This document shows, piece after piece, positions 22,063 through 32,039 of a DNA stretch of 64,000 nt. A program made the position numbers and the translations under genes. The notes beneath the pieces are model-generated. The model saw only the letters and a list, made by a program, of their open reading frames with translations, did not search any database and was not told the DNA's origin. The stretch is from Hydrangea macrophylla (Eukaryota > Streptophyta > Magnoliopsida > Cornales > Hydrangeaceae): positions 48,137,155 through 48,201,154 of the forward strand of contig CM066994.1 in NCBI GenBank assembly GCA_033977485.1. The letters run 5' to 3'. The stretch's first letter is position 1, and every line of letters begins with the position of its first letter.

Positions 22063-25000
22063 AGGTTGATTCACCAACAAATGTTTGCCATTTTTTTACT
22101 TAATTTTGGTACTGCAATTCATTCAACCAAAAAGTGATATAGACATCTTCTTGACAACAAAAATATCACGTGTCTGTTATGCACTCGAGAATTAAATAAC
22201 TAGAAGTATTAGTTCATCCTGCTCTGACTATAATACATATTCAAAGCTAAGATACTTGGACACTAGACAGTGGACACAACACTTCAAACTGGTTAGTACT
22301 CACTGACTCATCACACCTGACACCACAATAGGGAAATGAGCGATGTGTCTTGGTACTAGCACTCAACACAGAGATGACAGGATCTCTAGTAAAGGAAGAT
22401 AAACGTATACTTAAAAAAGCAAATTTCTTGCTTGCATATTGTGAAGTGAGAGATAGAACTCACAGTGGACAGGTTGTGTTACTTAGCCACGTGATTCCGT
22501 ACAATGTTACTACGATCTCAAGTGTACCACATTGGCCAATCATAGACCTGGCCACGCATGTATAAGCTCTTGGGCATCCGTCCCTCGGTATCAGAGTAAA
22601 AAATCATGTCAAAATTGGGTTCAAATGCAGCATGGGCTGCGGCTCAGTGGTCCACTTTCTGAGATGGCTACCCGAGGAGGGTTACAGGCTATGAGGAAGT
22701 TCCAGGCCCCAGGCCCCGAGAAGTGCCCTGCCAAATAGTGAAGCTGCCGGAACATCAGCTGCAGAGCGTGGTAGTCTGTTACGATCCAAAAGTGCCACAA
22801 TGGCTACGTATGGGCTTGGCAATGTGTGTATTAGCTGTTAGGCACCCTTCCTTGCAAGCCGGTTTTTAAGGGTGCGTTCTACCTAGCGTTTGTATCAGGT
22901 GAACATATATAAAGACTCGACAATGTATCGACAGCACACCCATGTCCCCATGTCCTGTGTTTTAAGAATTTTCTTAATCCAAATGTTTAACCAACATACA
23001 CAGAAAGTCATGGCTTTGCTCATGAGAATAATGGAACATCGGGCTACTTACCCTTATCCAATTGTTAGATTGATAGATTCCATAGACCTATGTAGCACGG
23101 ATACGAATACGTGACACGGAGACGGCACGACACAAAGACGGCGATACGGCAAATTAAAAAAATGTAGGATACGGAGACGGCTAGGATACGTCGAATAAAA
23201 AAATATTTCTAAAAAATATAATTTAGTTTGAAGTAGAAGAAGAGGAAGAGATGATTAAATATCAACATTACAATGCATATTCTGATATTCACCCATAGAA
23301 ACTAGGCAAATAGCAACTTACAACATATACTCATAAAATGATTAAATCATTAGATCTTTGAATTAAATGGACAATTTGCAATTCCATGTCCACTCATGTT
23401 TCCATAATTGTCAAATAAACCAATTGCTTATCCCCAATTTTACAATATTAAGACTGTTGCCTCAAAGTTTTAAAACACATTTCTAATGAGAGGGCACTAT
23501 GCTGCATTCACTTGTGTGTCCGGCCATGTCAGCTGCGTGTCCGACACGTGATCAAGGTGTGTCCGATGTTAAAATATTTAAGACAAGTTTTACAGCGTGT
23601 CTGACACGTGGTGACGAGTGTCCTACGAGTGTCGGTGTCTGACACGGACACGATACTGAGATGGCACCCAAAGTGAAGTGTCAGTGCTACATAGCCACAG
23701 ACTATGCAATCTATCATTGGAATTTCATTTCACTTTGACTCTTTGAATCAGGTCTTCTACGGTTAGTTGGTTACCTGGAAAAATCTATCAAGACAACATA
23801 TATCAACCTGACACCACAAAAGCCACAATTTTGAAAACCAAAATTCAATGGTGGTCACCCACTGTGACTGGTTAGAATTGCAGGAATCAACCCTATGTTA
23901 GTAACAGTACTAACCGTGACAAGGGTAAATGGTCATTTTCCAGTGTTGGTTATGCTCATGCAAGGTCATGCGGGGTAGGCTGATTAAGCGCTTGATGTCC
24001 TACCGAGAGTATCGATCAAGGTTGTAACGGAAGTCAGATATGATTCCATTCATTTTTTTAACACTAGCAACCCCCATAAGGTTAATGCATATTTTTTTGA
24101 CACCTAAATGTTTTGAATTGTTTTTTATCAGTCAAATGGCATCTAAAAAGGATGTTCTACTCACCAAATGTAAAAATTTTAAAAAATTTACCATTTCTTA
24201 TGAAAAACATCGAGAATAAAAGATAACTAAAAATGAAAAAACGCAAAAAAAATTATTTGATGAATTGGTCACCATCCACATTGCTCAATCTATTTTGAAG
24301 TTTCTTGCCTGCAGCAACTTCCCCAAGAATGCACAGTCTTTGCGTTGCTAACTCCACATCCCCCTCACACGAAGAAATAAAGCACTCTAAAATTGCCTTC
24401 CCTTCTTGTTTTCCCTAATGGATACCTATGTTACATGGACTCTTCTTAATAGGAGAAGTACCCGTGTCAACACGACTCTTTGCGGACATGAGTATGACAC
24501 TTGGGTAGGATCCTTCTAGTGTAGTTTAGTGTAATTTTCAGCCAAGAAAGGCAAAGTACCCGTGTCGGATATGACAATCCATATCCGTGTCCTCCAGACA
24601 CTTTGAAGAGTCCGTGTAACATAGATGATATTATCCTAGATTGAAAGACCAAACAATAGCAACAAACCATGAAAGAAACTTGCTATATCAGATCATCTCC
24701 CTTTTGACAAAGACTGTTTCTGTCAGATACATGTAATTCACCAGTTTAAAATATTAATGAACTTTGGGATACCAATATTAACTATATCTTTACAGAGCAC
24801 CACATGTTTTTCCACACGATCAAATGGGAAAATTCCAACACTAGAATCCGCATTAACGTTGTTATTATCATTAGTACGAACTACCATTAATTGTTTGGAA
24901 TACCAATTTGTGTGTTCTTTGGTAATTTCAATATACTAAGAGCCACATATTTACTCACTTTCTGAACATGAAGCTCCTTGGTTCCCAACAATACACTTCA

Positions 25001-26251
25001 TGACATACCTATGTGATACTTTCAATTCTATTGACGAGTCTTTCTCATCACGTGAAGGACATCCCCGTTTCAGTAACCTACCACTGATTATGAAGGAAGC
25101 ATCCACTTTGATATTTTCTACCACCTATTCGATCAATTCAATACAGAATAAACATTTGTTTAAACTTCATATTGTCAACCATTACCACACTGGATTGAAC
25201 CAAAATCCATGGTGGAAGCTAAACCCCTCCTGCCCACTCTTTTTCTCACGCCTAAAAGAGTAATAAAGTCAAGCAACATTTGACCCCATTGCGCATATAA
25301 ACGACCTAAAACATGATTGTTTGTATCCGGATCATGTAAATGTCCAAGAGGAACACGTAATGTCATCTTTAAAACTTCATTCAACTGAATGGCTTAAGGT
25401 CTTTAAGGTTTTACATGATTAAAGGTGTCCATAACCATTCAGACATATTAAGTCATAAGAAATTATAGAGAATAATAGAACAATTAAAAAAAAAAAAGAG
25501 GCACAATTTTGGACAAGTTATATGAATGAAAGAAAAGTTCCAAGATGATATATCATTGGGCTCTAAACAAAGACAAATAGCTTATTAGAATGATGTCAAC
25601 AAGAACAGGATCATAAAACAAACGAGGAATAAAGCAGTACTGACCATCTTGTGTCATAAGAGGATAATCTGAAGCGCTGAGGTTTATAAACCAGTCCCAA
25701 TCCAAGCTCTCCTTCAACAAAATTGCAATGGCTTGAAGGGTACAAGCGATCATTGTAGGGCCCTTATATGTCACCAAATTAGACTGTTCCATTACACGCA
25801 CATTTTCCACTTCGCGGAAAGTCGGATCATTTTTCACTGAAATTGTCAAATTCAACCTCTCACGGGGCGGCGCCTCAAGATCCATGTGTAGAACATACTG
25901 GTTTCTTGGATGATACACGGCTTGCAAAGTCCTCATCATTCGTACACTATCGCCCTTTGTTCCCGAAATAAGATAAGCGAATCTAGGTGCTTCTGTTTTT
26001 TGAGTCCCATTGGCATCTAATGAACTCTTAATATCGTATTCTACAAAGTATTCACTTGCGTCCTCCAACCTCCCGACAGAGATAATGTCAACTTGCATTT
26101 GATCCCCACCATAGGAAGTCGAATATAACCCAAAAACGGAGACCATAAACAGAGTAATTGATACTATCAAACTCACAAAAAAAGGAAGAATCCACCTTCT
26201 ATCACCAAACCCCTTTCCCGAGTGCGAACTAAGATTTTTTCTCATGCTCAT
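18061..26251 (-). CDS. GT14 family glycosyltransferase (Core-2/I-branching, GlcAT14-like)
   Basis: Joining four minus-strand exons (25645-26251, 20545-20620, 20327-20442, 18061-18569) gives 1308 nt, 435 residues, with matching phases and GT-AG borders throughout. Residues about 20-42 form one membrane helix after a basic N-terminus, as in type II Golgi glycosyltransferases. The Branch domain follows: RFAYLISGTKGD, NQYVLHMDLEAPP, DWDWFINLSASDYPL (end of exon 1), LNFIEHTQIRGWKL (exon 2), QRAKPIIIDPGLYLSKKSD (exon 3), GSAWVLLTRSFVEYCIWGWD, SSPEGYFHTVICN and FAPGGWC (exon 4). Family members act on glycans in the Golgi; the GlcAT14 branch adds glucuronic acid to arabinogalactan proteins, but substrate cannot be read from sequence. 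I see no lesion. Intron 1 (5.0 kb) and intron 3 (1.8 kb) hold transposons. ATG at 26251 is the first in frame; an ATG two codons later is also possible. Confidence 0.92.
18789..19114. mobile_element. MITE-like element in GT14 intron 3, copy 1
   Basis: The left AGGGCTCTGTTTGGTTAGCA and the inverted right AAGGCTCGGTTTGGTTCATG are similar, with purine-rich GGAAAAGGAAAGG subterminal blocks mirrored at the right end. The GGCTCTGTTTGGTT end type is common in plant MITEs. Borders approximate. Confidence 0.5.
19114..19349. mobile_element. MITE-like element in GT14 intron 3, copy 2
   Basis: Directly follows copy 1 and resembles it: AGGGTTCAGTTTGATTTGCA, then AGGAAAGGAAAAGG, with an inverted GAGGCTTTATTCGGTCC end. 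More diverged. The two abut with almost no spacer. Confidence 0.4.
20327..20442 (-). CDS. GT14 gene, exon 3
   Basis: A 116-bp exon between acceptor ACTGCAG and donor GTAAGTC. Encodes NQRAKPIIIDPGLYLSKK through LPTSFNLFT, in phase with both neighbours. Confidence 0.9.
20545..20620 (-). CDS. GT14 gene, exon 2
   Basis: A 76-bp exon between acceptor TTATGCAG and donor GTAAGTG. Encodes MLHVFSNLSRNLNFIEHT and GWKL. It completes a split Asp codon from exon 1 and leaves two bases for exon 3. Confidence 0.88.
21006..21490. repeat. Dispersed repeat, copy 2, split by a hAT MITE
   Basis: Same order of blocks as 14955-15290: GAATTGTCGATTCATGAGTC, ATATGATTCACCATTCA, TGTACATGTG, then CACGATTCGTAAT. The hAT element at 21253-21428 interrupts it, so this insertion is older than the hAT one. 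Confidence 0.5.
21253..21428. mobile_element. hAT-like MITE with perfect 8-bp TSD, intron 1 of GT14
   Basis: Left end CTATGTTACCCAGACTC, inverted right end CTATGTTAACCGGATCC. CCTCCAAT lies on both sides (21245-21252 and 21429-21436), a perfect 8-bp duplication as hAT transposases make. The interior repeats ACTCGGGTACGG and GTGTCGGG motifs. Only 176 bp, so non-autonomous. Confidence 0.85.
21987..22057. repeat. (CA)n-(GA)n compound microsatellite
   Basis: CA repeats interrupted by one GTA, followed by about eighteen GA units. Confidence 0.95.
22505..22844 (+). mobile_element. TRIM-like LTR remnant with primer-binding-like site
   Basis: Two diverged direct repeats of about 70 bp (22505-22576 and 22777-22844) start TGTTAC and end GGGCA/AGGCA. 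After the first comes GGTATCAGAGT (22588-22598), close to the initiator-Met primer site TGGTATCAGAGC. The roughly 190-bp interior has no ORF. This is the layout of a TRIM. No target duplication was found, so a shuffled LTR fragment is an alternative. Confidence 0.45.
23088..23694. mobile_element. hAT-like MITE, intron 1 of GT14
   Basis: Left end CTATGTAGCACGGATAC, inverted right end CTATGTAGCACTGACAC (first 11 bases identical). Flanks CCATAGAC and CCACAGAC match at 7 of 8. The interior has GACACGGAGACGG and CGTGTCCGACACGTG-like subterminal repeats, as in the two neighbouring elements. Confidence 0.75.
24426..24624. mobile_element. hAT-like MITE, intron 1 of GT14
   Basis: Left end CTATGTTACATGGACTCTTC and inverted right end CTATGTTACACGGACTCTTC differ at one of 20 bases. 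Interior carries the family's GTACCCGTGTC motifs. Flanks ATGGATAC/ATGATATT match only if one base was lost, so the duplication has decayed. Confidence 0.7.
25645..26251 (-). CDS. GT14 gene, exon 1
   Basis: Start codon, N-terminal membrane helix and first part of the Branch domain. Ends at the donor GATG/GTCAGT after PLMTQD, leaving one base of the next codon. Confidence 0.9.
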
Positions 26252-26902
26252 TAAGCCCGTCTGATTTAAAGCTGATTTTGACAGCTTTTTGACAAACGAT
26301 TCAAATCACTCAATTCTCAATAATGGTCCAACTAAGAGATTGTTGGTCCCAAATCGGCTCTAAGGAGTTGTCTAAAAACCCAAACTTTCTCAAATAACTA
26401 AGAAACCGGGAAGATAAGACTCACAAACCAGAAAACCCAAATTTCCCAATCTTCATAAAAGGGGGCAACAAGAAGCAATTGGGTTATGCAAGAACACCAA
26501 ATCCGGCTTTGCGAATGTATGAACAACAAAACAGAGGCCTCAATGATATATAGAACTTGACAGTGATTGAAGAACAGGTGTAGTTTAGCTTCGAGACTAT
26601 AGGAGCTCCACAGCACTCCTCAAATTGAGAGATATGGATAGAAGCCCCTAATGGTTTAAATTATCACTAATGAAGGAACGAAACCTAATAATGGAAAATG
26701 GGGAAATTAGAAGTATCCGATAGCAATGTATTGGACTGTAACGTATAACCAAACAGATGACCAAATTCAAACCTAACAGTTCGATTTCTCAGTCTAAATT
26801 GTCACAGATCTACTCAAACACGCGCAAAGAAGTTACTTCGGAGTGATGTATAGATATAGATGTATACTGATATACATATATGTCTGTGACTGTGTATGTA
26901 CA

Positions 26903-26936
<34 letters not shown>

Positions 26937-27172
26937 TAGTTATTACTTTGATCGCAAGTTTCCAAATTCTTCAATTCAACGATGCTTGCCGCTGATTCTG
27001 AGAAGATCGAGAGCCTTTAGAGAGAGAGAATTGAGAGAGAGCAGTTTCAATCAAATTAGAGAAGAAATGCTCAAATCAATTGTGTCTAATTCGAGAATTG
27101 AAATCGAAGAAATGAGCTAATATCAGTTTTAGACAGCTTAACGAACAAAAATGCTAACTTATATAGATATAG

Positions 27173-27225
<53 letters not shown>
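26252..27225 (-). promoter_or_regulatory. 5' UTR and promoter region of the GT14 gene
   Basis: Upstream of the ATG on minus is leader-like sequence with CT-rich tracts (GA on plus at 26906-26934 and 27193-27224) and a (TA)n tract at about 27174-27193. Such CT-rich leaders are common in plant promoters. I cannot place the transcription start or rule out a 5' UTR intron. Confidence 0.45.
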
Positions 27226-27226
<1 letters not shown>

Positions 27227-27270
27227 TGTTTTAAAGAAGGAAAGCGCCGGTGATTTCGCTGAAATATTTG

Positions 27271-27399
27271 AGAGAGAGAGAGAGAGAGAGAGTAGTTTTT
27301 AGGGCAGAAAATGGGTGGATTTACAATATGCTTCATATAATTGTGTTTGTTGATGACTCTATACCTATATATATACTCTATATATATATATATACACAC
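27271..27399. repeat. (GA)n and (TA)n microsatellites
   Basis: A GA tract near 27271-27291 and a TA-rich tract with CACACATATAC near 27365-27400. Open frames across them are low-complexity artefacts. Confidence 0.8.
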
Positions 27400-27551
27400 A
27401 CATATACAGACAGTCGCTTAAAATAATACCAATCCGTTACTCGCGTGAGTGTGAAAAAGAATTCAGAGCTTGACATTAGCAGATGCGTGACGTTGGAAAC
27501 ATCCTTAAAACTCTGTTGAACATTGTTTCATTTGTTTTGTGAAAGTTATCG

Positions 27552-28278
27552 AGATAAATTACATTTTACCCCATGTGATTTGCCTATGTGCCACTTTATC
27601 TCCTCGTAGTTTAAAATATAACACATAACTCTTATGTGATTTGCCTGTGATACTTTATCTTAATGTAGTCAAAACAAATTGCTTAAATGACCAAAATGAT
27701 GACCCCTTCTTCTTCATCTCTAATATACATGTTACACACATAGATGAATGAAAAATCCAGACCAGTGAGATCAATTGAAAAAAACCAGAGCATTTAACTG
27801 TTGAATTCGCAGTTATGAAAATAACATTTCAAATAATACAGTGATTTTTCTTTTTTATTTTAAAATTTAAATAGATTTTTGGCTACTTTTCCAATAAAGT
27901 AGTACATTATACATAGATTGGACTCTTATTTTCTCTCTAGAACTGTCTGGTTATTTCATTGACCTCACTGCTCTGATTTTTTCGATCATCTCCGTGTGTA
28001 ACATATATATTAGAGTAATGAAAAAGAAGATGTCATTCTAGTCGTTTAAGCAATTTGTTTTAACTACAGAGGGTTAAAGTATCACATAGGCAAATCACTG
28101 GGGGGTTATGTGTTACATTCTAAACTGCAGAGAGGTAAAGTACCACATAGACAGACCACATTGGGGTTATGTGTTACATTTGAAACTACGGGGGGGGCAA
28201 AGTGCTACAGAACTAAACCACAGGGGTAAAAGGTAAACCAAACCAAACTAAACCACATGGGTAAAAGGTAATTTACCC
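27552..28278. mobile_element. Long-TIR element, Mutator-like
   Basis: The left GATAAATTACATTTTACCCC and the inverted right GGGTAAATTACCTTTTACCC match closely and extend into inverted repeats of over 130 bp (for instance ACAAATTGCTTAAATGACC mirrored near 28030-28060). The right arm contains short tandem GGTTATGTGTTACAT-type repeats. No transposase. No clear target duplication. Confidence 0.65.
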
Positions 28279-28355
28279 AAAATTCTATGATTCATCCTAG
28301 TGATTTTGTATGTAGTGTAATTCTATCTGCATCTACCTTATTTACTTTCTACACC

Positions 28356-28887
28356 CAGGGCAGGTCCCGAGTATTTGGATGTCCTTATTCGGGGGTTCGG
28401 GGGCAGCGCCCCCGAGGCAATTTTTTTGGGGTCTACTTATACATAATTGGCTATTTTTTTAGGGTTTACTTATACATAATTGGCAATTTTTTTGGGATCT
28501 ACTTATAATATGAGAATCTATTTGTAAAACTTAAATATTGTACGGTGTCTTTCAAAATTCTTGGGAGGCCTATTTCTAAAACTCAACAAATTCTTGAACT
28601 AAAAGTGTAATTTTCAAAATTCTAGGGGCCTTTGCTTTTAAGTTTTATATGTATGTATATCAATATATATGTAGTTGATGACACTAAATTGGACAATGGG
28701 TCCATTTGGGGCCTAAACATATGTTGAGGAGAGAATTAACATAATTAAGGGAGACCTAATATAAAATGCTAAAAAAAATCTCAAAGTAAAAATGTAATTA
28801 TGAAAATTTTATGAGGGCCCTCAAAATTTGGTAAACTTTGGTGGCCTGGGACGGTTGCCCCACTGGCCCCCCATTGGGCCGGCCATG
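28356..28887. mobile_element. hAT non-autonomous element (CAGGGC-type TIR)
   Basis: Left end CAGGGCAGGTCCC, inverted right end CATGGCCGGCCCA, near-consensus hAT termini. TCTACACC is repeated on both sides (28348-28355 and 28888-28895), a perfect 8-bp duplication. A GC-rich palindrome, GGGGGCAGCGCCCCC, lies near the left end, and short ACTTATACATAATTGGC repeats follow. Confidence 0.8.
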
Positions 28888-29059
28888 TCTACACCCATCT
28901 TTTAATAAAACTTTCCATTAAAAATCTATCATTGTATAAAATGACAAATAAAGACAAGTAAATAAGAAACATTCCAATGAAATTGCTCTCTACACACACA
29001 CATATACAGCTCTTCATTTGAATAATCCAAACTACATGGATTGGATGGAATTGAAAACT

Positions 29060-29243
29060 GAGTAATGTTAGGTGTACACAACTTTTGTACACACTGTTGC
29101 ACACAGATGCTTTAACTGCATGTATCTTGTATTGTTGAATTTTTCACACTTTTTTGTGCACCACTTATACAGCACATGATACATGTATTTAAAGCATTTG
29201 TGTGCAAAAATATGTGCAAATTTGTGTACACCTAGCATTACTC
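29060..29243. mobile_element. Hairpin MITE, about 185 bp
   Basis: Left arm GAGTAATGTTAGGTGTACAC and inverted right arm GAGTAATGCTAGGTGTACAC differ at one base. The mirror symmetry continues about 65 bp inward, through GATGCTTTAA/TTAAAGCAT. No ORF. Superfamily not assigned. Confidence 0.75.
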
Positions 29244-29556
29244 TGGAAAACTATTCCTAATGCTTGTGTTTACATGTGCGTGTATATATATAGATATATA
29301 TAAAATAATTTATATATCGGTGAAATTTATTATGAATATGGATATACATATAAGCTTGCTACAAGAACTCTAGATAGAGTTGATGTAGCCTTCTCACAAT
29401 ATAATTGGTATATTTTCTTTATTAAAAGAAAAAGGAAATAACGAGAAGAAAAAAAAATCCAACTGCAGCGTAGGTGTGTTGTGATTTATTTTTGCTAGGA
29501 ACATATCTAGTATTATTAAGAGAAGTCATCTGTTTGATTTGCTTCATAGTTGTAGC

Positions 29557-29952
29557 TGTTAGAGTACTATATATGTTGAGATCGAGATACATTTGTTATT
29601 TGTATCTCGTTATATAAGTTGAATAGATTCATTGTACTTTTTACGAGTTGTACTATGTGTACTACTGTACTTCTACCTTCCTAGTTTAGGGTCCAGTTTG
29701 CCTATATAGAGGCCTCTATTATTATACATTTAATATACTGTGAAATATGCAATCTTCTTACCTTCTTTCCTGGTAGGATAATACTTGGGACAAACCCAAA
29801 GACATAATTTTTGGGACACACCCAAAAGATGTGTCTATCTCTCTCCTATGTCACTGTGGGACCCCACAGTGACACAGGAGAGAGATAGACACATCTTTTG
29901 GGTTGTGTCCCAAAAGTTGTGTCTTTAGGTGTGTCTCAATCTTTACTCTTCA
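29557..29952 (+). repeat. Copia-type LTR with a MITE inside
   Basis: Starts TGTTAGAGTACTATATATG and ends TCA directly against a primer-binding site. It contains the TATATAGAGGCCTCTATT palindromic promoter segment. A hairpin MITE fills 29785-29939 near its 3' end. A related LTR lies inverted at about 33690-33905. Copia is preferred because of the short LTR and iMet primer site abutting it; no pol survives nearby to confirm. Confidence 0.7.
29785..29939. mobile_element. Near-perfect hairpin MITE in the Copia LTR
   Basis: A palindrome about 155 bp long centred on GTGGGACCCCAC near 29863. Arms carry GGGACACACCCAAAAGATGT and the mirrored ACATCTTTTGGGTTGTGTCC with few mismatches. It is absent from the inverted LTR copy near 33.7 kb, so it inserted after the copies separated. 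Confidence 0.8.
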
Positions 29953-29964
29953 TGGTATCAGAGC
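29953..29964 (+). other. Primer-binding site, initiator tRNA-Met type
   Basis: TGGTATCAGAGC, the canonical plant retrotransposon site complementary to the 3' end of initiator tRNA-Met, directly after the LTR end. Confidence 0.9.
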
Positions 29965-30218
29965 TATATACCTCCTAATGATCTCTCCACTACTCTAGCT
30001 TTGCCGTCGATCCCATTGGTATCTCCATTGCTACAATCACCTTCATCACTAACCAAGCAGGCCCTATACTCTCCAAACCCCATCACCGAATCATCCAACC
30101 AAACAGGTCCTATATTGTCCAAACCCCATCACTAAATCCCCAAGCCATCATCACCAAGCCATCATTACCACGTCATCATCCTGTTCTAATTATCCTATTC
30201 TACCCAATCTCAACATCA
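29965..30218 (+). mobile_element. Truncated Copia internal region
   Basis: A short open stretch rich in Ser, Pro and Leu follows the primer site, as at the start of many Copia gag leaders. No gag domain is recognisable. The Copia sequence ends where a gypsy LTR-like sequence begins. Confidence 0.35.
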
Positions 30219-30840
30219 TTATAGATACCCCGATTTTGACCAATCATTGAATCCAGGGATTGGTTACCTCTAAAGACCGATAATGATGATGACCGTTGAA
30301 ATTCGAAGATTTTCCAGAGAATTCAAATCCTTCAAAGATTCTTCAAATCAAGTTTCAAATTGAAAATAAAAAGAGAAAAATTGGGTGTTCGGGAGAAACC
30401 CGGATGTTGAAGAACGTATGAGAAACCCAGTCTGGGTATTCGTCTTGAAAAATAAGATATAAGAGTTTTTTGAAAAGAAATAAAATGAGAAAAGAAGAAA
30501 GAGAAAAAAATATATTATTGAGAAAAGGAGAAAAGAAGAGAGAAAAGAGAAGCAAAATAATGCATTAAAGTATATATATTATGCATATGGGTGTATCTTA
30601 ATGAAAAACATCACAAATATGAGTATATTAATATATGCGTTACTAATAATTAAGTTTATGTTAAGATTTATTTTAAAAATTAAAAAAAGAGACAGGAATT
30701 CTGTTAGCTGTGGCACGCGGCGAGCCGGTGGCACTCACTGAGTGTCATGTCGGCATTCATTGAGTGCCGCTGCAGAAACGGCACTCAGTGAATGTCGCAG
30801 ACAATTCACCGAGTGCCGCACGCTGTAACAGTCTGCTTTT
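30219..30840 (+). repeat. Gypsy LTR/leader remnant with palindromic motifs
   Basis: TATAGATACCCCGATTTTGACC-like sequence at about 30220 resembles a gypsy LTR start with its first G lost. AT-rich sequence follows, then at 30731-30820 four copies of a palindromic CACTCACTGAGTG-type motif. It directly precedes chromovirus gag on the same strand. The inner LTR end and primer site were not found. Confidence 0.4.
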
Positions 30841-31368
30841 CTCATATGTTCTAGAAGAAAACTTTGGATACCGGTCTATTCCAAGAGAAGTCGATAAAGT
30901 ACGGAAGTTTGAGGAGGGAATGAGGGATAACATTCGTAACCGTGTTGATACAGTGCAACACCAAAATGTGGCTGATGTTCAGGATGTGGCCTTGATAGTG
31001 GAAAGGGATATTGAAAGATTCAAGCAAGGACAGCAAGGCAAACGGGCGAATAAAGACAAAGGGAAGGGACAAGGGTTCTCTAAGAGGACATTTTCACAGG
31101 GTTCAGGCTCGGGTACTTGAAGCCAAGGGAGAAATACCTACTCTAGGGAGACTACCCTATTGTGCCCAACATGCAATCGACGACACGTGGGAGTTTGCCA
31201 CCAAACTTTGGGTGCAATATTTATAGGAAATTGGGACATGTTGCAAGATTCTGTCCGCAATTAAGAGTTCAGAGTACTGGAGGTTCTAATGCTGATATAA
31301 GAGGGCGATGTTACACTTGTGGGGTACTGGGACATCAAGTCAAGGACTGTCCAACGAAGAAGCAATAA
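30841..31368 (+). pseudogene. Chromovirus-type gag C-terminus with two zinc knuckles
   Basis: The frame carries the tail of a retrotransposon gag (VRKFEEGMRDNIRNRV, VALIVERDIERFKQGQQGK) and, after frame changes, two CCHC knuckles. In the first the opening pair is CNIY, so one Cys has become Tyr (CNIYRKLGHVARFC); the second, CYTCGVLGHQVKDC, is intact. The N-terminal gag is missing. Same strand and order as the protease and RT fragments to the right. Confidence 0.8.
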
Positions 31369-31449
31369 AGCACGAGTTCATTGGCTACAATCGGGGCAAG
31401 GTTCGAATCCAACGTGGATAAAGGGAAAGGGGTCGAGCCAAGGCAAGAA

Positions 31450-31800
31450 AGGTTTTATTAGTTGACACCAGGAGATATTTTAGCTACCGACTCCATAGTA
31501 TCAGGTATATTGCCAATTTGTTCGCATCTAGCTCATGTTTTGATAGATTCAGGGTCGACACAGTCTTTTGTTGCATGTGAATTCGTTAAACATTTACATG
31601 GCATGTCTGAACCTTTAGGATATGATTTGTCTATATCTCTACCTCTTAGCAAACCAACGATGACTTCTTCGATTTTTAAGGCATGTGACATTCGGGTAGA
31701 TGATAGAGAATTGACCGTTGACTTGATACCATTGACCGTTAATTATTTTGATGTGATTTTAAGTATGGATTAGTTATCCGCGAACGAAGAAGAGTTATTT
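31450..31800 (+). pseudogene. Chromovirus protease fragment
   Basis: An aspartic protease region with the active-site motif LIDSGSTQSF and a downstream YFDVILSMD, where functional relatives have a GMDWL sequence; here a stop replaces the Trp. Not functional as read. Confidence 0.8.
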
Positions 31801-32039
31801 CCGACCACTGGGGTAGGGAGAATTTATTTTTCAAGGAATTGGTGTCATAGTACCACCATTCTTAGTGTCGGCAATTTGGGCAGGTAAATTGTTAAAACAA
31901 GGTTGTCAGGGATTCTTATTCTCTATAATTGATACACGTGTTATAGGCACAAAGGTAGAAGACATATCAGTGGGACAGGAGTTTTCGAATGTATTTCCCA
32001 GGACTTGCCAGATGATTTGATTGAACGAGAAATGAATTC

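Noticed and set aside
26398..26616. Minus open frame upstream of the GT14 start
   Set aside because: No resemblance to GT14 relatives; lies in the probable 5' UTR or promoter.
29953..29964. tRNA-Met gene fragment
   Set aside because: Only the 12-base primer-binding complement is present and it abuts an LTR; no cloverleaf follows.
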